Shown here piece by piece: positions 34,305 to 44,400 of a stretch of 64,000 nucleotides of DNA. Origin of the DNA: Aptenodytes patagonicus (taxonomy: Eukaryota > Chordata > Aves > Sphenisciformes > Spheniscidae); NCBI RefSeq assembly GCF_965638725.1, contig NC_134960.1, forward strand, positions 7,194,501 through 7,258,500, given 5' to 3'. Position 1 is the first letter of the stretch. Every line of letters begins with the position of its first letter. The notes under the pieces were generated by a model. It saw only the letters and a program-made list of their open reading frames with translations. It ran no database searches and was not told the DNA's origin. The position numbers were made by a program, and so were the translations under genes.

Positions 34305-36686
34305 ATGGGGGGCTGGTCCCGCAGCGCCTGGATTTTGCCCCTTTTCTTGGCTGGGCTCGTCCAGCCGGGGCAGAGCCAGGAGAGGGAGAAGGTAAGGGGG
34401 GGGGGGGCGGCGGCGGCGACGACTCCCCACGGGGGCTGGGGGGAAGGGGGGGGGGAATGTGGCACCCTGGGGACCCGCCTGTCCCCAAGGCTTGCTGCAG
34501 AGCTCCCAGGGGCAGGAGTGGGGCACGGTGACCCTCTCCCCTCCCTGTCCCGATGCTTGGATCATGGGGGGATTTTTCTGAGCCGGTATTGCGAAGGGGT
34601 AATCGTTGTCCTGGGGTTGGGGACAGAGCCTCGTCGTCCCGCCCAGTGACCCCCCCATAGGGGCAGAGCACAGGGCTTTTGTTCCATGCACTGTGTCCAG
34701 GAGGGCGCACCCATGTTTGGAGGGTGCGGGGACCGCTGTGCCCCCGCGCCCCGGCGGGCAGAGAGCAGGGGTGACCATCACCCCCGGCCAGCCTCCCCAC
34801 CCCGGGCGGGCGAAGCAGAGCCCTGCCGCCAGGATCCGGCCGGCCCCATGGAGGCTGAGCTCCCCGGGCAGAGCCCCTGGGACTTTATCTCCTGCCAGCT
34901 CCCAAAATAGCCCCCTCGGTGGCACTTGGGTGAGCCTGGGTCACCTGATGGGAACAGGAGATGGACTCCCCTGGGTTAACCCCTGCAGCACCGCAGGCAG
35001 AGGCTGCTCCACCCCGGCACTTCCCTGCACGGGTCTGATCCAGCCCTGATCCCTCCTTTGCCTGGGCCTGGCTTGGCCACGGCACAGCAGCCAGTGCTGC
35101 TCCAGGGTGCTCTGGCTGCCCCTTCCCCAGAAGGGTGCGTGCAGGGGTGGTGGGGTCCTGCCCACCCGCAGCCCCGGGGAGGCTGGGGCCGGGCTCTCCA
35201 CGCCAACTCAGGCTGTTTTCCAGCCCCTTGCCTTCCTGCTTGACCCTGGCCTCCAGCTGCAGCCAGCCCCGCTGGCCAGGCGTGCACATCTGTGCACACA
35301 TGTGTGCATGTGCATGCACACGCCAGCCTGTCCCGCCACCCTGACCTTGGCGTGTCGGAGCCTGGCTGCCGCCAGCGCCATTTGGGGCAGGAGACACAAC
35401 ACTGGCAGCTGCCGTCTCAGCCAGTGCCAGGGCTGAACCCGCTGCTCTGGTGGGTGTGGGTGGCCGCTGGGTGGGCAAGCGGGGTGGCCGGCAGCCCCCA
35501 GCCTGGTCCCACTGGATGCTCCTCGCCCCACAGGTGAAATGCTACGGCTCGGTGCAGGGCACCATCTACGACTATGGGGCCCTGACCATCGACGGGGACG
35601 AGTACATCCCCTTTAGGAAGTACGCGGGGAAGATGGTACTCTTCGTCAACGTGGCCACGTACTGAGGCCTCACCCTGCAGTACCTTGGTAAGGGTCCCGC
35701 AGGGCACGGGCACCCCGGGGGACAGGGCAGGCAGCCGAGGAGCAGGCGGCGTCAACCCAAGCGTGCAGCCCTTGGCAGGTCCCCATGGTCCATCCTGCCC
35801 CAGGGAGCTGGGGGAAGGGGTAACGCCTGCTCCCCAGGACCCGGCATGGCCGGGGATGCTCCAAGGGGGTTGGTGCAGGTGTGGGGGTAAGCCTGGTCCC
35901 CTCCTAACCCACCCCTGACTCTGCTTGCACGCAGAACTGAATGCACTACAAAATGAGCTGGGGCCCTATGGGCTCGTTGTCCTGGGCTTCCCCTCCAACC
36001 AATTCGGGAAGCAGGAACCCGGCCAGAACTCGGAGATCCTCCCTGCGCTGAAGTGAGTACTGCGGCAGGGGCTGCGGGGCACCTGCCCGCCCCCCCCCAC
36101 CCCCCGGCTAGGCTGCGGTCCCCAGCCAGGCGGTGGGTGCACAGGCTGCAGCTCCTGCTGGCTGTGACCCCCTCCCAGCCTGGGGCTGTGGCCACCAAAA
36201 GCACAGGGCTTGGGGTTCCCCCATTACCCCTGTGCAGCACCAAGAGCTGCCTGTTGCATGACACTCTGCCCACCCTCCCCTTGCAGGTATGTCCGGCCGG
36301 GGGGCGGCTTCACCCCCAACTTCCAGCTCTTCCAGAAAGGGGACGTGAATGGGGCCAAGGAGCAGAAGGTCTACACCTTCCTGAAGGTGGGTGCCATGGT
36401 GGTGGGGGGTGGGGAGGCAGCATCCAGCTTGGTTGTTTTGGGGGGCAAGGCAGTGATGCACTGGCCCCCATTGCAGAATGCCTGTCCCCCGGTGGCGGAA
36501 GAGTTCGGGAACCCCAAGAACCTCTTCTGGGAGCCCCTGCGGAACCACGACATCAAGTGGAACTTTGAGAAGTTCCTGGTGGGCCCCGACGGCGTGCCTG
36601 TCATGCGCTGGTACCACCGCGCCAACATCGCTGTCGTGAAGAACGACATCATCGCCTACATGAGGCAGCAGCAGCAGGGCCAGTAG
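34305..36686 (+). CDS. GPX3: GPX3, extracellular glutathione peroxidase (selenoprotein)
   Basis: Five coding exons: 34305-34391, 35534-35687, 35935-36052, 36287-36386, 36477-36686. With the UGA at 35663-35665 read as selenocysteine (residue 73, as in human) the protein is 222 aa. Residues 1 to about 24 form a signal peptide ([16 protein letters not shown]). Catalytic tetrad: Sec73 in NVATYUGLT, Gln103 in NQFGKQEP, and Trp181/Asn182 in IKWNFEKFL. It reduces hydroperoxides with glutathione or other thiols in plasma and extracellular fluid (family knowledge). All introns are GT-AG and phases close. Oddity: the usual FPCNQFG reads FPSNQFG (Ser101). A standard annotation pipeline may call a stop at codon 73. 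A SECIS element follows in the 3' UTR, and the gene is tail to tail with TNIP1. Confidence 0.97.
35281..35323. repeat. Alternating purine-pyrimidine palindrome in GPX3 intron 1
   Basis: A GTGCAC/TGTGTGCATG-rich stretch is centred on the perfect 16-bp palindrome TGCACACATGTGTGCA at 35293-35308. The flanking arms (GGCGTGCACA... and ...TGCACACGCC) extend it as an imperfect inverted repeat of about 46 bp. Such sequence can extrude a hairpin or adopt Z-DNA. Confidence 0.7.
35663..35665 (+). other. GPX3: Selenocysteine codon UGA of GPX3
   Basis: In-frame TGA in exon 2 at codon 73, in the context NVATY-U-GLTLQY, aligned with the catalytic Sec of glutathione peroxidases. The reading frame continues through three more conserved exons, so it is not a terminator. 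Confidence 0.97.
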
Positions 36687-37055
36687 AGGTGGGGGATGCC
36701 AGCCTAGAGGGTGGCTTCCCCCCTGCCGCTGGCACCCCCCTTGCTGTTGCAGGGCTGCTCCTCGTCCGTCCCCTCCCAGGATGCTCCCCAGCAGCAGGAA
36801 CCAAATGCTGAGCCAGCACGCTGCCCCCTCCATCGCTCCCGTCTCTGCCACCCTGTGACTGGGATGCTGGGCTGGGCAACCCAGTGGCAGAGACCTCAGC
36901 GATGGGCGGGGGATATTTCCCAATAACCCCGTGTCCCACCTCCACCCCTGGCAGTGACATCTCCTTCTGGCCCCCAGCTTGCCCCCCCCCAGCTCTGCCA
37001 TCCCGCCTTGCTGGACAGCGGGGGGTGCAGGGGCCAGCTGCCCCCAGAGTGGAAG

Positions 37056-37125
37056 ACCACGTCTCCATGAAGGCTTAGCCCGAAAGCCCCCGGCGTGGGG
37101 CGGGCTTGGCCTGATCCTGGTGGGC
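37056..37125 (+). promoter_or_regulatory. GPX3: SECIS element, GPX3 3' UTR
   Basis: The SECIS quartet is intact: ATGA at 37067-37070 and TGAT at 37112-37115 bracket a strong helix (GGCTTAGCCCG pairing with CGGGCTTGGCC). The apical loop opens with AAA at 37083-37085. The stretch GCCCCCGGCGTGGGG in the apex can form a further mini-stem, the form II architecture. A lower helix pairs CCAC near 37057 with GTGG near 37120. It lies about 380 nt after the stop codon and would recruit SBP2/EFSec for Sec insertion at codon 73 (family knowledge). Confidence 0.9.
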
Positions 37126-37233
37126 ACGGAACAGCTCTTCAGTGCATTCAAGCTGCCCGTGGTCCCAGCGCAGAGACGTGCTCCTCTCCTGGCTGGGGAT
37201 GGCCAGCCCCTCGCCCCTGCCACAGGAACGCCA

Positions 37234-37239
37234 AATAAA
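37234..37239 (+). terminator. GPX3: GPX3 poly(A) signal
   Basis: AATAAA in CCAAATAAAGGC, 548 nt after the GPX3 stop and about 120 nt after the SECIS core. A second plus-strand AATAAA at 37933-37938 could serve a longer form. Confidence 0.85.
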
Positions 37240-37259
37240 GGCTCTGCAAACACACAGCC

Positions 37260-38417
37260 CCGCTTCTTGGCCAGGGGCGGGGGGAAAGAGTTGGGGGCAC
37301 AGTGGCCAGCTTGGAGGTACCAGCAGGGAGGGATGGCTCCCAGCTGGAGAAACTCAATTTTTTTTCAGGTCAACTGCAAACATGGATTTATCATCACAGG
37401 CCAGCACTTGGGGAGAGGATGGGGTGCAGAGCACAGGGGGGCAAAAGTGGCTGGGAGGGGGGACCAGCCCCCTGTGAGGAGCATGCTGGGGCACCGTGGC
37501 TCCTGCTGTGATGCACGTGACAACCATGCTTACAGAAATAGGGTTGGTTGTTCTTTTTTTTTTTTCCCCTCCAGACTTGATTTCCAGGAGCAAGATTTGA
37601 TCTGTGCAATTTGAGGCTGGCCCCAAGGCCATTGCTGCACGGAAAGGCAGAGGGGGGAGCAGGGGGTTCCCTGCCCTGGCAGAGGTAGGGGGCAGGAGAG
37701 GGGAGGGCAAGGGGCTGAGCCCAGCACCCGAAGGGAGGTGGGGGGCATGCACTTGGGGCAACAGACCCATGCAGGGGTTGGGTTCCCCTTGTCCTTGCTC
37801 TGGCCCCGTGGCTACACCGAGCACATAGGGACCAGCAGCCCTGGCATCGCTCCCAGTCCTGCGCAGAGGCTCCCCTAGGGAAAGCAGCTTTCAGGATAAA
37901 ACCAGAGAGACTCAGCTATGCTTCAGTCCTTAAATAAATACAAAGACACCAACCACCCTCAGCCCGGGCCGTGGCTGCAGCAGGCACCTGCCTGCGAGCA
38001 CGGGATCTCCCACCACCAGGAGAGTCCCTGCTGTCACCTGCTCCTCCAGGGGCTGAACCGAAGCCCCTGGACCGGGGCAGCTCCTGGCACGCTCCTGGGA
38101 AACACCAGCTCCTCTTCCCTGAAGTCCTGGCTCGGGTCTACAGCGATGCCAGGCCTGACGCCTCGTGGGGAAGGGGATGGCCGTAGGGGACTGACCCTGC
38201 GTTGGCCACCACCATGACGGCACCTTCGGTCCCTCCTTCACACTTTCCTCGAGGGGATGCACTGCTGAGCCACTCCAGGCCACGGGTGCGGCCACGTCCA
38301 CTGCATGTCCACGCATGGGGATGGCAGCCAGAGGAAGCTCCTAGATATATACACACGGGCACACACACACACCCTACTCCTCTTCTGCCAGTATTGCAGC
38401 GCAGCCGGTCCTTGGCG
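37260..38417 (-). other. TNIP1: TNIP1 3' UTR and GPX3-TNIP1 convergent gap
   Basis: Sequence after the inferred TNIP1 stop codon. No canonical AATAAA or ATTAAA is present on the minus strand down to the GPX3 end. The only variant noticed is GATAAA at 37387-37392, so the TNIP1 3' end is unresolved. An AU-rich motif (TATTTATTTA on the minus strand, about 37930-37940) could be an mRNA stability element if this is 3' UTR. Confidence 0.5.
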
Positions 38418-41400
38418 TTAGGGCAATCGGGGACCTGCCTGTTCTGAGACACAAGAGAGGGGTGGCACGGTGTAAGCGCAGCTCTTTGTACCCAGACAAG
38501 CCCCACGGAAGGGATGCCAGCCACGGGATGGTCATTATCCCCCGAGCACCAATTGCCATAACGCTGCAGGCTGCTGGGGCTCAGGCTCACGCCTGCCTTC
38601 AGATGCTGGGGGGATGGTGGAGGGGATGCAGCAGGGACCAATCCCACAGCAAAATCATCCCCTCGGCTGATCAGAGGTGGGGGCTGAAGGGAAATGGCCA
38701 CTGCCTGGGCAAGCTGTTCCCCCATCCCTCCCCCAAGTGGTCAGCCAACTGCCCAGGGTCTCGGGGTAAAAGACAGTGGCACTCTCCTCGCCGAGGGTCC
38801 AAGCCTTACCCAAGTCCTTGGGGACCGGTTTCACCCCGGCCACTGCCTGAGCGTTCTGGCTGCGAGCCATGGCGCAGGGCGGGCGCCAGGGGTACTCGGG
38901 CTGCAGGAGGAGATGGAACAGAAACAGTGAATTATCAGAGATATGAATCACAAGGCTGGCTCTCCATATTCAATTGCCAGGGTGTGAGGAGGAGGAGGAT
39001 GAGGGCTGAGTGTTCACGTGCCAACAGGACATGCGCTCAGCTCCCTGCTCGGTGACCCTGGAAGAGCCGCTTGCTTGGCAGCAAGCCCCAGACCCACTCG
39101 CATGGGACCCTCTGCTTCCCCTCGTGCCGGCAGGGGTAGACACTCACCGGGGGAAAATGGTGAAAGTTTTGTCCTGGCGTGTGCTCGCCTGGCATTGCTG
39201 GTGGGTATCGGCTCTGCTGCCACTCGTCGAAGCCGTGGTACATGGGGTGAGCCACGGGGGAACTGTACTGGTACTGGTACATGGGGCAGGCAGGGCCCAG
39301 TGGCCCTGGCAGTGGCTCAGGGTGCAGCCTCTCTCCCGAAGCCTGCAAGGAGCCGGGGGAGATGCTGGGGAGAGCCCTGAGGGCAGCCCACCGCCACCAC
39401 CCATTGCCCAGCTCAGAGCTGCCCCCTCCAACAGGAGACGAGGGCCAGGCCCACAGCCCCCAGCCCCTCCACCTGGGAAGGGTTTTTTCCCCGCCCCCAC
39501 CTGTTTGTGCTGTTTCAGCAGCTTCTTCAGCTTCTCCTTCTCTTCCTTCTCCCGCTGGCAGTCGTCCTTGGAGGCTCGCAGCTGGGAGCAAGGGGGGGTT
39601 AGTGCAGAGCCCACCCTGCTACCCCCCCTGTGTCTATGGGGCAGTGGATGCTGCCATGCCCTGTGGGAATGCCTGCGCTGATCCCCCAGGAGAGGGGCAA
39701 GAGGAAGAGACGAGTGAAAGGAGATGCTCTGGCAGGGACAAGCAGCAGCAAAACCACCGCTCCAGCCCTTCTGTCTCCGCTCAGCCCCTGCTCCATGATG
39801 GGTATGGGGGCTGTGATGCTGGGGATGAGCACACCTCTGTCACACACGGAGGGGACATGGGGCTCCCAGGGTCCTGCTGGTGACACCCAGTGCTGCTCAC
39901 CTGGTTGTTGGAGAGGACCAGCTGCTTCTGCAGCTTCTCCAGCTGCTGCTTCAGCTCTTCCTTCTCCTCATTCATCCTCTCCCTGTCACTCCGCTCCCGC
40001 TGGAAGTCCTCCTCGAAAATTTTCACCTGGCAGGAGGGAGGGGTGTGGGTGTACCTGGCCAAGGGTGGACAGCTCCCCCAAGCACCTCCTGTCACTGCGT
40101 TGCCATCCCTGACCACACCAGCTATGCCAAGCCCCAGGCATGTGGGTTGGCATGGTGGCCCATGGCTGTGGTCCCTCCAGCTGAAGGCGTGGAGCATGCT
40201 GAGTTCAGTCCCCACCACCGTGGCACAGATACCCGCTAGGACTGCTGGGCTGCTCCCAGCCGCAGCAGGCTCTTTGCCAGGGAGGTCCAGGGCACATAGC
40301 TCCCTCCCTGCCTCCAGCAGCTGTGTCCTGCCCTACCTGCTGCTTGAGGAGCTCATTCTGGGTCAGTAGCTCCTGCTGTGGCACCTTCCCTGCTGGCTCC
40401 ATGGTGCTGGCAAAGATGGGTGGCGGGGAGGCCTGGACGTTCAGGGCCTCCTCTAGCGCCTGGAGAGGAAGAGGAGCAGCAGGGGGGGGGGGGTCAGAGC
40501 AAGGTGCTGTGCCCATGACATCTCCAGAAGGCCATGGGCACACGCCCAGCGTGGGAAGCAGATATAACTGGGCAAGAGCAAGAGGGACTACAGACCCCCC
40601 CATCCCCCTTTCCTGGGAGCCTAAGGAGATGTAGTGGGCATCGTCTGACACAAGCTCCCGCCTGGACAAGGAGCTAGGCAGGAGGAGGGGTTGTGCCCTG
40701 GCCCCCACCTTGTTCAGCCTCTGGATCTCCTTCTCCTGGTACTCCCGCTGCCTGGTGACCGGAGCCAGCTGTTCCTGCAGGAACCGCATCCTCTGCTGCA
40801 GGTCTCTCAGCTCCATGGCCAGCCTCTCCTTCTCTGCCTGCGGGACCCAGGGGATGGAGATCAGCCCGGGCAGGGCGATGGGGCCAGCAGCTCCCTGCTG
40901 CCCTTCCCGAGAGACTCACCTCCTCTGTTTCAATCCGGGACTTGGCCAGGAGCAGCTTGCGGTCGAAATCCCGTTGCTTTTGCTCCCGCTCTGACTCCAG
41001 CTCGGTCAGTGCCCTGCGGGCTTCAGCCAGCTCCTGGTGCAAGTCCGTGACCTGCCGGGAGGGAGTGGGGACATTGGCCTGCCTGGAGGGACCCACAGTG
41101 GGAGGGAAGGAGGTGGCACAGGCAGCCTGAAAACCTTCCCCCACAGCCAGTCTCCTCCAAGTCTCCCAGCTGGCAGCGAGCAGAGACGTGCCCCCTGAGC
41201 ACCCAACCTTACCTTCTGCTCATACTTCTGCTTTGTGGCTCGGAAGTGCTGATCCCATTGCTTATTCACCTCCAGCAGCTGCAGGGAGAGAGGGAGAGTT
41301 GAACAGGAGCCCAACCCCTGCCCCAAGCCAGCCATGGCAGTCCCCAGCAGCCTCCCATCGTGAAAGCACCTTGGGGACCAGCTGGATAGAGATCCCAGCT

Positions 41401-44400
41401 CCAGCAGTGCTTCCCTGCGGCTCTGCAGCCTTGCCCCAGTCTCCCTGTGCCATCTCAGCCACGCGCCCCCACTGTCTGCTCCCACCCTGCTCCTGGCAGT
41501 GCCTCCTTCCCAGCCCCATCCTCACCTCCCTGCGCTGGTGCTCCAGGATCTTCACCTTCTTCTCCTTGGCCTCCAGCTCTCCTCTGCCTGGCGCCTTCTC
41601 CACCACGGCCCCGCTCTGCTGGACGCGCACGGGGGGGACCCCTCAGGGCTTTTGCAGAGGCTGTGCCTGAGGCTGGCTAAACACGAGCCGGTTCCCCTCC
41701 CATGGCCTCCCCCATCCCCTCAAGACCCTGAGAAGTCCTGTTGGTCATACTGGGGACCCGATTAAAATGAGGCCACATTTGCTGATGTGTCAGCGGGTTC
41801 CCCGCCTCCTTCCCAACCCTCTCCGAGGGTGATGCTGCTCCCTCACCTGCTGCTGCTCGGCAGCTTCCCTCTTCCCACTGTCCTGGCTGCTCAGTGTCAC
41901 CATCCTCCGGAGCTCCTGGTTCTCGCACCTGCAGCCAGGGAGGGCCGGGTCAGCGTGAAGAAGTACCCAGGGCAGCTCTGTCCCCCTCTCTACCCACCCA
42001 CCCTCACCTGAGCTTCTCCAGCGCCTGGTTTCTCTGCTCCAGGTCCCGTTCCAGCTTGGTTCGCAGCTCCTTGTTCTCACTGTGCAGCGTCTCACACAGC
42101 GTCTGGGGGACGAACGCCGGCAGCGTGAGGACCGCTGGCCAGCCCCAGGAGCCTGCCTGGCCACCCACCTCCCACCAAGCCCTGGCATGCAGGTGGGTGT
42201 CTACCTCGGGGTGGACAGGAGGGGCTTGGTGGGAAAAAAAAAAAAAAAGGAAAAAAAAAGGGGGGGAAATGCCCATGAAGAGCCCGGTCAGCCCTCACTC
42301 ACCTGCAGGAACGAAGTTCTCTGCTCGTTCTTGTGCACCTTAGAGGCCAGGCGCTTGAGCTCAGAGGCCATGTAGCCCATGCGCACGAAGACCTGGTCCT
42401 TGCTGGCCTCCTTGGCACAGCCGCTCAGTGTGCTCTCCAGCTGCTGCAGCTGGGGCAGCAGGTTGGCATCCTCGTTCGGCAGCTGCTCCAAGTCCTGGGG
42501 ATGGGGAGGGGATGAAGCACAGTCAGATCGGTCCAAGGAGCATTGCAAAGTTCCCTCTTGGGGCAGGTCAGCCTTGTCTCCCATCCAGGGCTGTGGCGGG
42601 AAGCTGGGCCAGCACCGAGACACTCTGCAATAGCCCTCGCTCGGTACACTGAAAAATTGTGTCAGCTTTGTAAAGGTTTGATTCCCAGCCACTGGACATG
42701 GGATACCAAGTCCCCGGGTGGAGAGGGACATTACGGCAGCAGCTCTCCCAGCTGATTGATTCCCCGTGCCCCTCAGCAGTCTGTGCCGACCACGCTCCCG
42801 GCTTGCCGACAGCAATGGAGGCATCTCTACCCCTGGTCCCTTCTTCCCCTGAGCTCTCCCCTGTGGAGGAATGGCTGATTCAGCAAGGCCACGATCTGGT
42901 ATCGCTGAGCAACCCATGTATCAAAAAGTAACTAAGACATGCTGACACAGCAGGATGACCACCGGGACTTCCCCGGACAGAACAAAGAACAATGGGCCGG
43001 GCAAACAACTGTAACGAAACTGTATCTATAAGGAGGTGAAGTAAGCGGCTAACATGTCCTGCTGCCAACCGCCAATCGAGTAGAAGCAATAAGCGCGTGG
43101 ACAGTAACTTTAACCCAATCATAGCTTATAATTGAGCGCGTGTACAGCTGTAATTAACCAACCATAGGTTGTTATGAAGCGCGTGCCTATAGTAGATAAC
43201 TATATAAACCCTGTTATATGCATGAATAAAGGCGGATGACCATACTCATATTGGGATCTGTCATTACTCCGGAATCGCAACTCCCGCTCCGTTGTCGACA
43301 CTGAACAACGGGAAACTCCGACACTCCCCATCAGCACCAAGACTAGAAATCCCAGCTCCTGAGACTGTCCTTTCCACATACACCCCGGTCTGTGCCGGGT
43401 GCTGAGGTTTGCCATGTGAGGGGTGGTCTTACCCCAGTCCCCATCTTCTCCTTCCTCCTGTCCTCCCTCTGCGGCTCCCCTGCTGCAGTGGCATGCCAGG
43501 CGCCGGGAACCCGGGCTCTTTGGCAGGCGGCAGCCAAGAGGGTGATGCATGGGATTTAAACGGTGGCCAGGAGAGCCCAGGTCAGGGCGCACCCACCAGT
43601 GTCAGGGCGTACCCCCACCCACGCAGGAGGGGTGTCCCCAACAGGCTCGTCCTCCCCTGGTGTGGCTGGTTAACTCCTCCATTGCCTAGGAGACACTGCC
43701 GGCACAACAGAGCCCAGCCCAGCGCACACGGCACTGATGGGGAGGAGGTGGGGATGTGCTGGCACACCTTCGCCTGCTCCGCTCCCAGCCCCACTGACTC
43801 AGCCTGCCACTCATGGGAATGCCCTGGGCAGCACCGCATGGGGCCAGGAGCCCAGTGTGTCCCTGGCTCCCTGGCCCCAGGGTTTACAGCCCCAAAACTG
43901 CCATGGGAGGGTGTGTGCTGGGCACGGCCAGCTCCTCCCACCAGCGCTGGCTGGCAAGGGGAGGCAATGAGGACCTGAGCCAAGCTGGAGCACCTGGGAG
44001 AGCCTGGGTACGAGCACGGGACTAGCACTTGGCTCAGGCGCTGGCAGCCGATCGCCAAGCAGATGCCACCCCATTCTCCGTCACCCCATGGCTGCACCCC
44101 AGGAGGGTCCGATGAGACTCAAGCCCTCCTGGAGCCTCTCTAGCCAATGCAAACAGGGATGTGCAACAAGCGCATGTCCCCATACTGGCACCATGCGGTA
44201 GAAGCTGATGTTCGTTCCCCTTGGGCTCCCCATCCCTCCTTCCCTCCCTTCCAGCACACACAAAAAGCCAGACCAGGACAGGACAGGGCAGCGCCAGCCA
44301 CGGGGACATTCGGGTGGCAGCAAACAGAGCACACGGAGGTGCCTCGGCTGGGGCAGACCCTGTCAGCAATGACAGGGCTTGGAGACCTGGTCCTCCCACT

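Noticed and set aside
33930-34925. 331-codon minus-strand open frame over the GPX3 promoter and exon 1
   Set aside because: A GC-rich CpG-island shadow frame full of Pro/Gly/Arg, with no domain.
36108-37253. 381-codon minus-strand open frame over GPX3
   Set aside because: Antisense of GPX3 exons and 3' UTR in GC-rich DNA; no similarity recognised and no splice logic.
42650-42861. Possible extension of the LTR to the left
   Set aside because: The exact CTCCCC duplications and TG...CA ends fix the limits at 42862-43323, so the sequence to the left is ordinary intron.
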